DNA of 64,000 nucleotides from Streptomyces humidus (GCF_014649655.1 NZ_BMTL01000041.1:1-64000); one strand, 5' to 3'; counted from the stretch's first letter, positions 15,656 through 24,539 are shown. Translations and numbers: made by a program. The notes: generated from the sequence alone by a model not told the origin.

Positions 15656-16917
15656 GCCGTCCGATCACGGTGGTCGGCGCGGGGACGGGCGCGCCCGTCC
15701 CTCCCGACGCGCTGGCCGGGGCCGAGCTCGTCGTGGGCGGGCGCCGGCATCTGGACGCCGTGGAGCTGCCCGCGTCCGCGGAGCGGATCGTGCTCGGGCC
15801 GCTGGGGCCTGCCCTGGACGCCATGGAGGAGTACGTCGGCAAGGAGCGGCGCGTGGTCGTGCTGGCCTCGGGCGACCCCGGGTTCTTCGGGATCGTGCGG
15901 GCGCTGGCCGAGCGGTTCGGGCCGGAGCTGCTCGACGTCCGGCCCGGCGTCTCCTCCGTGGCGGCCGCCTTCGCGCGGCTCGGGCTGGCCTGGGACGACG
16001 CCGTGGTCGTCAGCGCGCACGGGCGGAACCCCCGGACGGCCGTCAACGTCTGCCGGGCGCACCCGAAGACGGCCGTGCTGACCGGACCGGGCGCCGGGCC
16101 CGGCGAGCTGGGCGCGGCGCTCGCGCGCAGCGCGCCCGGCCGGACGCTCGTCGTCGCCGAGGCGCTGGGCGATCCGGGGCGCGAGCGCCTGGAGCGGGTC
16201 TCGCCCGCCGAGGCCGCCGGGCGTGACTGGGGAAGCGCGGTGAGCGTCGTGCTGTGCCTGGACGAGACGCGGGCGCCCGGCCCGGCCCGCACGCTCGCCG
16301 GGCCCTGGGCCGGTCCCGCCGGGTGGGCGCTGCCCGAGGGCGACTTCGCCCACCGCGACTCGATGGTCACCAAGTTCGAGGTGCGGGCGCTGGCCCTGGC
16401 CCGGCTCGGGCCGCGCCCCGGCGAACTGGTCTGGGACGTCGGCTCCGGTTCGGGGTCGGTGGCCGTGGAGTGCGCCCGGCTCGGCGCCGCCGTCAGCGCC
16501 GTCGAGAAGGCGGCGGACGGGGTGGAGCGCGTCCGCGCCAACGCGGCCGCCCACGGCGTCGACGTGCACGTGGTGCACGGCACCGCGCCGGACGCGCTGA
16601 GCGGGCTCGACGATCCGGACGCCGTGTTCGTCGGCGGCGGCGGCCGCGAGCTGCCCGGCATCGTGGAGGTGTGCGCGCGGCGGGCCCGGCGCACGGTCGT
16701 GGTCGCCCTGGCCGCGCTGGACCGGGTGCCCGCGGTGCGCGCCGCGCTGACCGGAGCCGGGTTCGACTGCGACGGGGTGTTGCTCCAGTCCTCGCGGCTG
16801 GCGCCGCTGCCGGGCGACGTGACCCGGCTCGCGGCGGCCAATCCCGTCTTCCTGCTGTGGGGGAACCGGCGCCCAGCCGGCTCGAATCCCGTGAGACCTG
16901 AAGGAGTTGCCCAGTGA
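15652..16917 (+). CDS. cobL: Precorrin-6Y C5,15-methyltransferase (decarboxylating), CbiE-CbiT fusion
   Basis: A 421-residue two-domain enzyme. The N-terminal CbiE-type tetrapyrrole methylase (1-200; LASGDPGFFGIVRAL about 71-85, VRPGVSSVAAAF about 98-109) makes the C5 methylation. The C-terminal CbiT-type Rossmann methyltransferase (about 225-405; DVGSGSGSVAVECARLGA about 261-278) methylates C15 and decarboxylates the acetate chain. AHRDSMVTKFEVRALAL (about 237-253) marks the start of the CbiT part. Overlaps with cobM and with the next gene are four bases each. Start is set by the ATGA overlap. Confidence 0.93.
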   Translation: MSRPITVVGAGTGAPVPPDALAGAELVVGGRRHLDAVELPASAERIVLGPLGPALDAMEEYVGKERRVVVLASGDPGFFGIVRALAERFGPELLDVRPGVSSVAAAFARLGLAWDDAVVVSAHGRNPRTAVNVCRAHPKTAVLTGPGAGPGELGAALARSAPGRTLVVAEALGDPGRERLERVSPAEAAGRDWGSAVSVVLCLDETRAPGPARTLAGPWAGPAGWALPEGDFAHRDSMVTKFEVRALALARLGPRPGELVWDVGSGSGSVAVECARLGAAVSAVEKAADGVERVRANAAAHGVDVHVVHGTAPDALSGLDDPDAVFVGGGGRELPGIVEVCARRARRTVVVALAALDRVPAVRAALTGAGFDCDGVLLQSSRLAPLPGDVTRLAAANPVFLLWGNRRPAGSNPVRPEGVAQ

Positions 16918-18629
16918 TCGGCCTCATTTCCGCCACCGCGGCGGGCGCGGCGGCACGCGACCGGCTGGCCGCGGCATGGCCGGACCGCACCCGGGTGTAC
17001 GACGGCCCCGTGGGCGACGCCGTGCGGCGGGCGTTCGCGGAGTGCGAGCAGCTCGTGTGCTTCCTGGCGACCGGCGCGGTCGTCCGGCTCATCGCGCCCC
17101 TGCTGTCCGACAAGGCGTCCGACCCGGGAGTGGTGTGCGTCGACGAGGCCGGGCGGTTCGCCGTCTCGCTGGTCGGCGGACACGGCGGCGGCGCCAATGA
17201 ACTCGCCGTCCAGGTCGGGGAGTCGCTGGGCGCGGAGCCCGTGGTGACCACGGCCACGGACGCCGTGGGCATCCCCGGTCTGGACACCCTGGGCCTGCCG
17301 GTGGAGGGCGATGTGGCCGGCGTGACCCGGGCCCTGCTGGACGGGGAGCCGGTCGCGCTGGACGCCGAGGCGGCGTGGCCGCTGCCGCCGCTGCCGTTCA
17401 CGGCGCGGGACCGTGCGCCGGGCGCACGCGTCGTGCGGCTGACGGACCGCGCCGTCGAACCCGGCGACGGGGAGGTGCTGCTGCGTCCGCCGTCCCTGGT
17501 CGTCGGCGTCGGCGCGTCCAGGGGCGTGCCGGTGGACGAGGTGCTCGATCTGGTGGAGGGCGCGTTGCGGGACGCGGGGCTGTCCCCGCGCAGCCTCGCC
17601 GAACTGGCCACGGTGGACGCCAAGCGCGACGAGCCCGGCATCGTCGAGGCGGCCGCGCGGCTCGCGGTGCCCCTGGTGACGTACCCCGCCGAGGAGTTGA
17701 CGAAGGTCGAGGTGCCCAACCCCTCCGACGCGCCCCTGGCCGCCGTGGGCACCCCGTCCGTCGCCGAGGCGTCCGCGCTCGCCGGCGGCGGTGAACTCCT
17801 GGTCCCCAAGCGGAAGTCGGCGCGGGCGGACGGCCACGCCTCGATGGCCACCTGCGCCGTCGTACGGCGTCCCGCGCGCGGGCGGCTCGCGGTCGTCGGG
17901 CTCGGTCCCGGCGCCCGTGATCTGCTCACCCCGCGCGCCACGGCCGAACTGCGGCGGGCCGCCGTGCTCGTCGGCCTCGACCAGTACGTCGACCAGATCC
18001 GCGACCTGCTGCGGCCGGGCACCCGGATCCTGGAGTCCGGGCTGGGCGCCGAGGAGGAGCGGGCCCGCACGGCCGTCGAGGAGGCCCGGCGCGGACAGGC
18101 CGTCGCGCTGATCGGCAGCGGGGACGCGGGCGTGTACGCCATGGCCTCCCCCGCGCTCGCCGAGGCGTCCGACGACATCGACGTGGTCGGGGTGCCCGGT
18201 GTGACGGCCGCGCTCGCGGCCGGCGCGATCCTCGGTGCTCCGCTCGGCCACGACCATGTGTCCATCAGCCTGTCCGACCTGCACACGCCGTGGGAGGTCA
18301 TCGAGCGCCGGGTGCGGGCGGCGGCCGAGGCGGATCTGGTGGTCACCTTCTACAACCCCCGCAGCCGGGGCCGCGACTGGCAGCTTCCCAAGGCGCTGTC
18401 GATCCTCGCCGAGCACCGGGAGCCGGCCACGCCCGTCGGCGTCGTGCGCAACGCCTCCCGGCCGGACGGGACCAGCAGGCTGTCCACGCTCGCCGGACTC
18501 GACCCGGCCTGGGTCGACATGATGACGGTCGTCACCGTGGGCAACACGGCGACCCGTGCCGTCGCCGGGCGCATGGTGACGCCCCGCGGCTACCGCTGGC
18601 AGGAAGCCGCCGCGGAGGAGGTCCGGTGA
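16914..18629 (+). CDS. cobJ: CbiG-CobJ fusion: cobalt-precorrin-5A hydrolase / precorrin-3B C17-methyltransferase
   Basis: A 571-residue bifunctional protein. Residues 1-320 are CbiG-like: LVCFLATGAVVRLIAPLL (about 44-61), VSLVGGHGGGANELA (about 84-98), and the C-terminal CbiG block LVVGVGASRGVPVDEVLD (about 196-213). Residues about 322-571 are a CobJ/CbiH methylase: VVGLGPGARDLLTPRA (about 326-341), LIGSGDAGVYAMASPALAEA (about 400-419), TFYNPRSRGRDWQL (about 479-492). CbiG acts in the cobalt-early route to open the ring lactone, whereas CobN partners belong to the late route. A strong AAGGAG site precedes the GTG. Confidence 0.93.
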   Translation: MIGLISATAAGAAARDRLAAAWPDRTRVYDGPVGDAVRRAFAECEQLVCFLATGAVVRLIAPLLSDKASDPGVVCVDEAGRFAVSLVGGHGGGANELAVQVGESLGAEPVVTTATDAVGIPGLDTLGLPVEGDVAGVTRALLDGEPVALDAEAAWPLPPLPFTARDRAPGARVVRLTDRAVEPGDGEVLLRPPSLVVGVGASRGVPVDEVLDLVEGALRDAGLSPRSLAELATVDAKRDEPGIVEAAARLAVPLVTYPAEELTKVEVPNPSDAPLAAVGTPSVAEASALAGGGELLVPKRKSARADGHASMATCAVVRRPARGRLAVVGLGPGARDLLTPRATAELRRAAVLVGLDQYVDQIRDLLRPGTRILESGLGAEEERARTAVEEARRGQAVALIGSGDAGVYAMASPALAEASDDIDVVGVPGVTAALAAGAILGAPLGHDHVSISLSDLHTPWEVIERRVRAAAEADLVVTFYNPRSRGRDWQLPKALSILAEHREPATPVGVVRNASRPDGTSRLSTLAGLDPAWVDMMTVVTVGNTATRAVAGRMVTPRGYRWQEAAAEEVR

Positions 18630-18702
18630 CCCGGCCGCCGCACCCCGCGCCGGCCCACGACCGCCTGCCGTATCCACCCCTTCCCCACCCTGAGGAGAAC
18701 CA

Positions 18703-19629
18703 GTGACCACCCCGCCGCCCGCCCTGCTCATCGCCGGCCACGGCACCCGGGACGAGGCCGGAGCCGAGGCGTTCCGCGAGTTCGTACGGGAGCTGGGCCG
18801 CCGCCATCCGGAACTGCCCGTCGCGGGCGGCTTCATCGAGCTGTCGCCGCCGCCGCTGGGCGACGCGGTCGCCGAGCTGGTGGAGCGCGGCGTGCGGCGC
18901 TTCGCGGCCGTCCCGCTGATGCTGGTCTCGGCCGGACACGCCAAGGGCGACATCCCGGCCGCGCTGTCCCGCGAGAAGGAGCGCCACCCCGGGATCTCCT
19001 ACACCTACGGGCGTCCGCTGGGCCCGCACCCGGCGCTGCTGGACGTCCTGGAGCGACGGCTGGACGAGGCCCTGGGCACGGCGGGGCGGACGCCCGAGGA
19101 CCTGGCCGACGTGACCGTGCTGCTGGTCGGACGCGGTTCGACGGACCCGGACGCCAACGCCGAGGTGTACAAGGCGGCCCGGCTGCTGTGGGAGGGACGC
19201 GGGTACGCGGGCGTGGAGACCGCGTTCGTGTCGCTGGCCGCGCCGGACGTGCCGGGCGGACTCGACCGGTGCGTACGGCTGGGCGCGCGGCGCGTCGTCG
19301 TCCTGCCGTACTTCCTGTTCACCGGGATCCTGCCGGACCGGGTGCGGCAGCAGACCGAGGACTGGGCGGCCGCGCATCCGGAGGTCGAGGTGCGCTCGGC
19401 GGACGTCATCGGCCCCGAGCCGGAACTGCTCGACCTGGTGATGGAGCGGTACGAGGAGGCCGTCAAGGGCGACCTGCGGATGAACTGCGACTCGTGCGTG
19501 TACCGGATCGCGCTGCCGGGCTTCGAGGACAGGGTCGGGATGCCGCAGCAGCCGCACTTCCACCCGGACGACGACGGACATCACCACGGCGGTCACCACC
19601 ACGGGCACTCCCACTCCCATGCGCACTGA
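18703..19629 (+). CDS. cbiX: Sirohydrochlorin cobaltochelatase family protein CbiX, His-rich tail
   Basis: A 308-residue double-domain CbiX-type class II chelatase that inserts Co2+ (or Fe2+) into sirohydrochlorin without ATP. The first domain starts LLIAGHGTRDEAGAEAFREF (6-25) with the catalytic His. VPLMLVSAGHAKGDIP (about 69-84) supplies the second conserved His. The C-terminal half repeats the fold (VLLVGRGSTDPDANAEV about 141-157). Residues 282-308 are metal-binding His/Asp-rich (HHHGGHHHGHSHSHAH). GAGGAGAA precedes the GTG start; a 73-base gap separates it from cobJ. Its last 11 bases overlap cobC. Confidence 0.92.
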   Translation: MTTPPPALLIAGHGTRDEAGAEAFREFVRELGRRHPELPVAGGFIELSPPPLGDAVAELVERGVRRFAAVPLMLVSAGHAKGDIPAALSREKERHPGISYTYGRPLGPHPALLDVLERRLDEALGTAGRTPEDLADVTVLLVGRGSTDPDANAEVYKAARLLWEGRGYAGVETAFVSLAAPDVPGGLDRCVRLGARRVVVLPYFLFTGILPDRVRQQTEDWAAAHPEVEVRSADVIGPEPELLDLVMERYEEAVKGDLRMNCDSCVYRIALPGFEDRVGMPQQPHFHPDDDGHHHGGHHHGHSHSHAH

Positions 19630-20704
19630 GGGCCACACCGAGGGGAACACCGAGGGGCACGACCTGCGCCACCACGGAGACGCCGAGGTGCGCGGCGACG
19701 GCTCGTCGCTCGTCGACCTCGCCGTGAACGTCCGCGCGGACACGCCCCCGCGCTGGCTGCGCGAGCGCGTCGCCGTGTCCCTCGGCGCCCTGGCGGCGTA
19801 CCCGGACGGGCGGGCCGCGCGGGCGGCGGTCGCGGCGCGGCACGGGCTCCCCGTGGAGCGGGTGCTGCTCACGGCGGGCGCGGCGGAGGCGTTCGTGCTG
19901 CTGGCGCGCGCCCTGAAGGTCCGCCGGCCCGTCGTCGTGCATCCGCAGTTCACCGAGCCGGAGGCGGCGCTGCGGGACGCGGGGCACGCGGTGGACCGGG
20001 TGCTGCTGCGGGAGGAGGACGGTTTCCGGCTGGACCCCGCGGCCGTCCCCGACGACGCGGACCTGGTGGTGATCGGCAACCCGACGAACCCGACGTCGGT
20101 GCTGCATCCTGCGCGGGCCGTCCGGCGGCTGGCCCGGCCCGGGCGGACGCTGGTGGTCGACGAGGCGTTCATGGACGCGGTGCCGGGCGAGCGGGAGGCG
20201 CTCGCGGGGGCGACGGACGTGCCCGGTCTGGTCGTGCTGCGCAGCCTGACGAAGACCTGGGGGCTGGCGGGGCTGCGGATCGGGTACGTCCTCGCCGCGC
20301 CGGAGACTATCGCCGAGCTGGAGCGGGCACAGCCGCTGTGGCCGGTGTCCTCGCCGGCGCTGGCGGCGGCGGAGGCGTGCATGGGGGCGCAGGCGCTGGC
20401 GGAGGCCGCGCACGCCGCGCACCGCGTCGCGGCGGACCGGGCGCATCTGGTCGCCGGCCTGGAGGAGTTCGCCGCCGACGGGCTGCGGGTCGTCGGGCCG
20501 GCGGACGGCCCCTTCGTCCTCGTCCGGGCGCCCCGGGCCGCCGCCGTCCGGCAGCGGCTGCGCACCCTGGGGTTCGCGGTCCGGCGCGGGGACACGTTCC
20601 CGGGTCTCGACGAGGAGTGGCTGCGGCTGGCGGTGCGGGACCGGGCGACGGTGAACCGATTCCTCCAGGCACTGGACCAGGCGCTCGCGCTGACCCGCGG
20701 ATAG
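19619..20704 (+). CDS. cobC: PLP-dependent CobC, probable threonine-phosphate decarboxylase
   Basis: A 361-residue fold-type I aminotransferase-like protein of the CobC/HisC group, expected to supply (R)-1-amino-2-propanol phosphate for the cobalamin side chain. Seen: AYPDGRAARAAVAARHGLP (about 60-78), the IGNPTNPTSVLHPA block (about 152-165), VVDEAFMDAVPG (about 179-190), and the Schiff-base lysine in RSLTKTWGLAGLRIGY (about 208-223). The ATG lies 11 bases inside cbiX. The first 15 residues (HTEGNTEGH) are a small DNA repeat and may not be structured. A histidinol-phosphate aminotransferase is the alternative, but context favours CobC. Confidence 0.85.
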   Translation: MRTEGHTEGNTEGHDLRHHGDAEVRGDGSSLVDLAVNVRADTPPRWLRERVAVSLGALAAYPDGRAARAAVAARHGLPVERVLLTAGAAEAFVLLARALKVRRPVVVHPQFTEPEAALRDAGHAVDRVLLREEDGFRLDPAAVPDDADLVVIGNPTNPTSVLHPARAVRRLARPGRTLVVDEAFMDAVPGEREALAGATDVPGLVVLRSLTKTWGLAGLRIGYVLAAPETIAELERAQPLWPVSSPALAAAEACMGAQALAEAAHAAHRVAADRAHLVAGLEEFAADGLRVVGPADGPFVLVRAPRAAAVRQRLRTLGFAVRRGDTFPGLDEEWLRLAVRDRATVNRFLQALDQALALTRG

Positions 20705-20782
20705 ACGGGCGGGGGACCGGACGGGACGGCCGAGCGCAGGACGAGGGCGGCTGCGTCCGGCCCTGCCTGGCGCGCCCCGCGC

Positions 20783-21874
20783 TCAGCCCACCACCCTCCC
20801 GTTCAGCACCACCCTGCGCGGCGCCGCCAGCACCCGGACGTCCGCGCGCGGGTCCGTCCCGTAGACCACCAGGTCCGCCGGGGCGCCCTCGGACAGACCA
20901 GGGCGTCCGAGCCACTCGCGGGCGCCCCAGGCGGCCGCCGAGAGCGCCGTCAGCGGCGGGATGCCCGCCGTCACCAGTTCGGCGACCTCCGCGGCCACCA
21001 GACCGTGCGGCAGCGCGCCGCCGGCGTCCGTGCCGACGAAGACGGCGATCCCGGCGTCGTGGGCGTTGCGCACGGTGTCGTACCGGCGTTCGTGGAGCCG
21101 GCGCATATGAGCCGCCCAGCGCGGGAACCTGGCCTCGCCGCCCATGGCCAGCCGCGGGAACGTCGCGATGTTCACCAGGGTCGGGACGATCGCCACGCCC
21201 CGTTCGGCGAACAGCGGGATCAGGTCCTCGGTGAGCCCCGTCGCGTGTTCGACGCAGTCGATGCCCGACTCGACCAGGTCCCGCAGCGAGTTCTCGGCGA
21301 AGCAGTGGGCGGTGACCCGCGCGCCCAGCCGGTGGGCCTCGGCGATGGCCGCCTCGGCCGCCTCCCGCGGCCAGCTGGGGGCCAGGTCACCCGCCTCGCG
21401 GTCGATCCAGTCGCCGACCAGCTTGACCCAGCCGTCGCCGCGCCGCGCCTCCCGGGCGACGTAGGCGACCAGGTCGTCGGGCTCGATCTCGTGCGCGTAG
21501 CCGCGCAGATAGCGGCGGGTGCGGGCGATGTGCCGGCCCGCCCTGATGATCTCCGGGAGGTCCTCACGGTCGTCGACCCACCGGGTGTCCGACGGCGAGC
21601 CCGCGTCCCTCAGCAGCAGCGCGCCGGCGTCGCGGTCGGCCAGCGCCTGCTTCTCGGCGACGTCCGCCTCGACCGGGCCGTGCGCACCGAGGCCCACATG
21701 GCAGTGGGCGTCGACGAGACCGGGCAGCGCCCAGCCCTCGACCACGCGCACGTCACGGGCGCCGACGGGACGGTCGTAGGAGATCCGGCCGCCGACGACC
21801 CACAGCTCGTCGCGGACGTCGTCGGGTCCGGTCAGGACCCGGCCCTTCACGTGCAGCACCGGGTGATCGCTCAT
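20783..21874 (-). CDS. Metal-dependent amidohydrolase family protein
   Basis: A 363-residue protein of the amidohydrolase superfamily (imidazolonepropionase/prolidase-like group). It has the N-terminal beta-strand domain, then the metal site HCHVG (about 57-61), the carboxylated-lysine region GWVKLVGDWIDREAG, AHCFAEN (about 191-197), CVEHATG (about 211-217) and VGTDAGG (about 278-284). The substrate is unknown; members cleave cyclic amides, dipeptides or deaminate. It lies 20 bases after the ABC ATPase stop, so it probably acts on what that transporter brings in. A GTG nine bases upstream (21883) is an alternative start. Confidence 0.85.
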   Translation of the reverse strand: MSDHPVLHVKGRVLTGPDDVRDELWVVGGRISYDRPVGARDVRVVEGWALPGLVDAHCHVGLGAHGPVEADVAEKQALADRDAGALLLRDAGSPSDTRWVDDREDLPEIIRAGRHIARTRRYLRGYAHEIEPDDLVAYVAREARRGDGWVKLVGDWIDREAGDLAPSWPREAAEAAIAEAHRLGARVTAHCFAENSLRDLVESGIDCVEHATGLTEDLIPLFAERGVAIVPTLVNIATFPRLAMGGEARFPRWAAHMRRLHERRYDTVRNAHDAGIAVFVGTDAGGALPHGLVAAEVAELVTAGIPPLTALSAAAWGAREWLGRPGLSEGAPADLVVYGTDPRADVRVLAAPRRVVLNGRVVG

Positions 21875-21893
21875 GTCCGGCACTCTAGTGAAG

Positions 21894-22688
21894 CTACTTC
21901 CCGGGGCCGCCCACCTGGTCGGACGTCTCCTCCTCCACCTCGGCCATCGCCGGGTCGAGGAGTCGGGAGAGGAAGTGGCGGGTGCGTTCGTGCGCGGGGG
22001 CGCCGATGACCTGAGCCGGGGCGCCGTCCTCGACGATCACGCCGCCGTCCATGAAGACGACCCGGTCGGCGACCTCGCGCGCGAAGGTCATCTCATGGGT
22101 GACGACCATCATCGTCATGCCCTCCCGCGCCAGCATGCGCATGACGGCCAGGACGTCCCCCACCAGCTCCGGGTCGAGCGCCGACGTCGGCTCGTCGAAC
22201 AGCATCACCTCGGGGCCCATGGCCAGGGCGCGGGCGATGGCGACCCGCTGCTGCTGGCCGCCGGAGAGGGAGGCGGGGTAGGCGGTCGCCTTGTCCGACA
22301 GACCGACGCGCTCCAGGTTCTCGGCGGCGACCTTCGCCGCCTCCGCCTTGCCGCGCCGGAGCACCCGGCGCTGCGGCAGCGTGAGGTTCTCGGTCACGGA
22401 CAGGTGCGGGAAGAGGTTGAACTGCTGGAAGACCATGCCGATACGACGTCGTACGGCGTCGATGTCGACGTCTGGGTCGGTCAGTTCGGCGCCGCCGACG
22501 AAGACCTGGCCCCCGGACGGCTCCTCCAGCAGGTTCACGCACCGCAGCAGCGTCGACTTGCCCGAGCCGGAGGGCCCGATCACGCAGACGACCTCGCCGC
22601 GGCCGACCTCCAGGTCGATGCCCCGCAGCACCTCGTTGTCGCCGAACGACTTGTGCAGGCCGCGTACTTCGATCTCGGGTCGGCTCAT
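21894..22688 (-). CDS. Polar amino acid ABC transporter, ATP-binding protein
   Basis: A 264-residue ABC ATPase of the glutamate/glutamine (GlnQ/GluA) type. Walker A GPSGSGKSTLLRC (about 36-48), Q-loop VFQQFNLFPHLSV (about 86-98), signature LSGGQQQRVAIARAL (about 141-155), Walker B EVMLFDEPTSALDPE (about 160-174) and the switch His in VVTHEMTFA. The start at 22688 gives a four-base overlap with the permease. The open frame continues upstream but only over the permease gene. Confidence 0.93.
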   Translation of the reverse strand: MSRPEIEVRGLHKSFGDNEVLRGIDLEVGRGEVVCVIGPSGSGKSTLLRCVNLLEEPSGGQVFVGGAELTDPDVDIDAVRRRIGMVFQQFNLFPHLSVTENLTLPQRRVLRRGKAEAAKVAAENLERVGLSDKATAYPASLSGGQQQRVAIARALAMGPEVMLFDEPTSALDPELVGDVLAVMRMLAREGMTMMVVTHEMTFAREVADRVVFMDGGVIVEDGAPAQVIGAPAHERTRHFLSRLLDPAMAEVEEETSDQVGGPGK

Positions 22689-23518
22689 TTCACGGCCTCC
22701 TGGGCCTTCGCCTCCATACGGCGCACGACGAAGCCGAGCGGGATGGTCACCAGCAGGTAGCAGAGGCCGGCGACCAGGATCGGCGTGGAGTTGGCGGTGG
22801 TGCTGGCCAGGTCGCGGCCGTACTTGGACAGTTCGCGCTCCTCCAGTGTCACGCCGAGCAGCAGGACCAGGGAGGAGTCCTTGAAGAGCATGATCAGCTC
22901 GTTGGTGAGCGGCGGGAGGATGATCCGGAAGGCCTGCGGGATGACGACCGAGACCATGGCTCGCGCGGGCGAGAAGCCCAGCGAGCGGGCGGCCTCCGTC
23001 TGGCCCTTGGGCACCGCCTGGATGCCGGCCCGGAACGTCTCCGCCATGTACGCGGCGCCGATCAGGCCGAGACCGAGGGCGGCCTTGCCGTAGGTGCCGC
23101 CGACGATCTCCGTGCCGGGGAAGGCCAGCGGCACCGCCACCCCGATGAACACGAAGATCAGCAGGGCGGGCAGGCCGCGGAAGATCTCGATGTAGACGCC
23201 GGCCAGCCAGCGGTACGGCCCCACCGAGGACAGCCGCATCAGGGCGACGACCAGCCCGAGCACCAGGCCCAGCAGGAACCCGGACACCGTGTACAGCACG
23301 GTGTTCTTCAGGGCCAGCGTGATGACGTCCGGGAACATCTGCTGGGCGATGTCCCACTGGGCGAACTGGTTCTTCAGCCGGCCCCAGTCCGCCGAGACCG
23401 CGAAGACGATCACGGCGGCGACGAAGACGACGTACTGCGCGCCCCGCGAGAGGCTGCGCTTCTGCCGCCGGGTCAGGCCCTTCTTCCTCGGCTGGAGGGG
23501 TACGTCCGTGTCGGCCAT
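22685..23518 (-). CDS. Amino acid ABC transporter permease
   Basis: A 277-residue inner-membrane permease of the HisM/GluC type. A basic N-terminus (QPRKKGLTRRQKRSLSRG) precedes about five helices. The EAA-loop signature appears as EAARSLGFSPARAMVSVVIP (about 174-193). A single permease gene is present, so it may work as a homodimer or with an unlinked partner. The start is four bases from the binding-protein stop, and the end overlaps the ATPase start. Confidence 0.92.
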   Translation of the reverse strand: MADTDVPLQPRKKGLTRRQKRSLSRGAQYVVFVAAVIVFAVSADWGRLKNQFAQWDIAQQMFPDVITLALKNTVLYTVSGFLLGLVLGLVVALMRLSSVGPYRWLAGVYIEIFRGLPALLIFVFIGVAVPLAFPGTEIVGGTYGKAALGLGLIGAAYMAETFRAGIQAVPKGQTEAARSLGFSPARAMVSVVIPQAFRIILPPLTNELIMLFKDSSLVLLLGVTLEERELSKYGRDLASTTANSTPILVAGLCYLLVTIPLGFVVRRMEAKAQEAVK

Positions 23519-23522
23519 GGGG

Positions 23523-24386
23523 TCAGGACGCCGAGGCGGAGGCCGACGGGGAGGCGGCCGACGCGTCGTACGGGCCGATCCACTGCTCGTACAGCTTCTT
23601 GTAGGTGCCGTCGGCCTTCGCGTCCGCGAGCGCCTTATCGATGGCGGCGACCAGCTTCGCGTTGCCCTTCTTCACCGTGAAGCCGTACTGCTCGCCGGTG
23701 TTGAGGTTGTCGACGACCTTGAAGGCGTCGGCGTTGGCCTTGTCCTTCAGCCAGCCCTGGACGACCGGGTAGTCGATGACGACGGCCTTGACCTGGCCGG
23801 TGCGCAGACCGTTGAGGACGGCGTCGGAGGACTCGAAGGAGACCGGGTCGAGGCCCTGCTTCTTGGCGTAGTCCTCGCCGGTGGTCTGGGCCTGGGCGCC
23901 GAGCTTGACCTTCTCGGCCTTCACGTCGGCGAGCGAGGTGACGCCCGCGCCCTTGTCGACCAGGACGGCCTGGGTGGCGTCGAAGTACGGGTCGGAGAAG
24001 TCCACGTTCTTCTTGCGCTCGTCGGTGATGGTCATGCCGGCCGCGGCCAGGTCGCACTGCCCGGAGTTGAGGAAGGCGCCGGTCTTGAAGTTCTCGAACG
24101 GCGTGTCGGTGATCACCTGCTTCACGCCCAGGTTCTTGGCCACCAGGTCGATCAGGGACACGTCGAAGCCCTGCACCTTGCCGTCGATCTCCGACTGGAA
24201 GGGCGGGTAGGGCAGGTGGGTGCAGGTGGTGAGCTGGCCCGCCTTGACGAGCTCGACCCCTCCGGCGGCGGTCTTGGAGCCGCTGCCCCCGCTGTCGGTG
24301 GAGGTGCAGGCGGCCACGAGCATCAGCCCGGCCGTCGCGGTGGTGGCGGCCAGGATGCGGATCCGGCGCCCGGGGAGGGTGTTCAC
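23523..24386 (-). CDS. Amino acid ABC transporter substrate-binding lipoprotein
   Basis: A 287-residue SBP family 3 protein. The signal peptide ends in a lipobox LMLVAACTSTD (Cys about 27). The mature part has GQLTTCTHLPYPPFQ (about 51-65), FDVSLIDLVAKNLGVK (about 74-89), QCDLAAAGMTITDERKK (about 109-125) and DYPVVQGWLKD (about 200-210), as in glutamate/glutamine/cystine binders. The tail is Ser/Ala repeats. GTG start. First gene of a four-gene operon with permease, ATPase and amidohydrolase. Confidence 0.92.
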   Translation of the reverse strand: MNTLPGRRIRILAATTATAGLMLVAACTSTDSGGSGSKTAAGGVELVKAGQLTTCTHLPYPPFQSEIDGKVQGFDVSLIDLVAKNLGVKQVITDTPFENFKTGAFLNSGQCDLAAAGMTITDERKKNVDFSDPYFDATQAVLVDKGAGVTSLADVKAEKVKLGAQAQTTGEDYAKKQGLDPVSFESSDAVLNGLRTGQVKAVVIDYPVVQGWLKDKANADAFKVVDNLNTGEQYGFTVKKGNAKLVAAIDKALADAKADGTYKKLYEQWIGPYDASAASPSASASAS

Positions 24387-24420
24387 TGCGGGCCTTTCTG
24401 TCAGCGAGCTTTGGCTTCTG

Positions 24421-24449
24421 ATTATAAGGAGAACTTTGGGTATCCCAAA
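24421..24449 (-). promoter_or_regulatory. Promoter and operator of the amino acid ABC operon
   Basis: On the minus strand a perfect TATAAT (24426-24421) is preceded by TTTGGG (24449-24444) at 17 bp, a good sigma-70-type promoter rare in this GC-rich DNA. The -35 is one arm of a palindrome, TTTGGG-ATA-CCCAAA on the minus strand (24435-24449), which therefore looks like a repressor operator. Transcription would start about 24413, leaving a short leader to the GTG at 24386. Confidence 0.7.
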
Positions 24450-24539
24450 CCAAACCGATGGTTACGAGGCTGTGTGACCTGAGAAGTCGGCAGTAGGAGA
24501 GGCTCGGTAGGCGCCGGTTACCCTCGTCACCTCTACCCC

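Noticed and set aside
16870..16900. GGCTCGAATCCCGTGAG resembling a tRNA 3-prime end
   Set aside because: It is inside the last codons of cobL and has no pairing partner.
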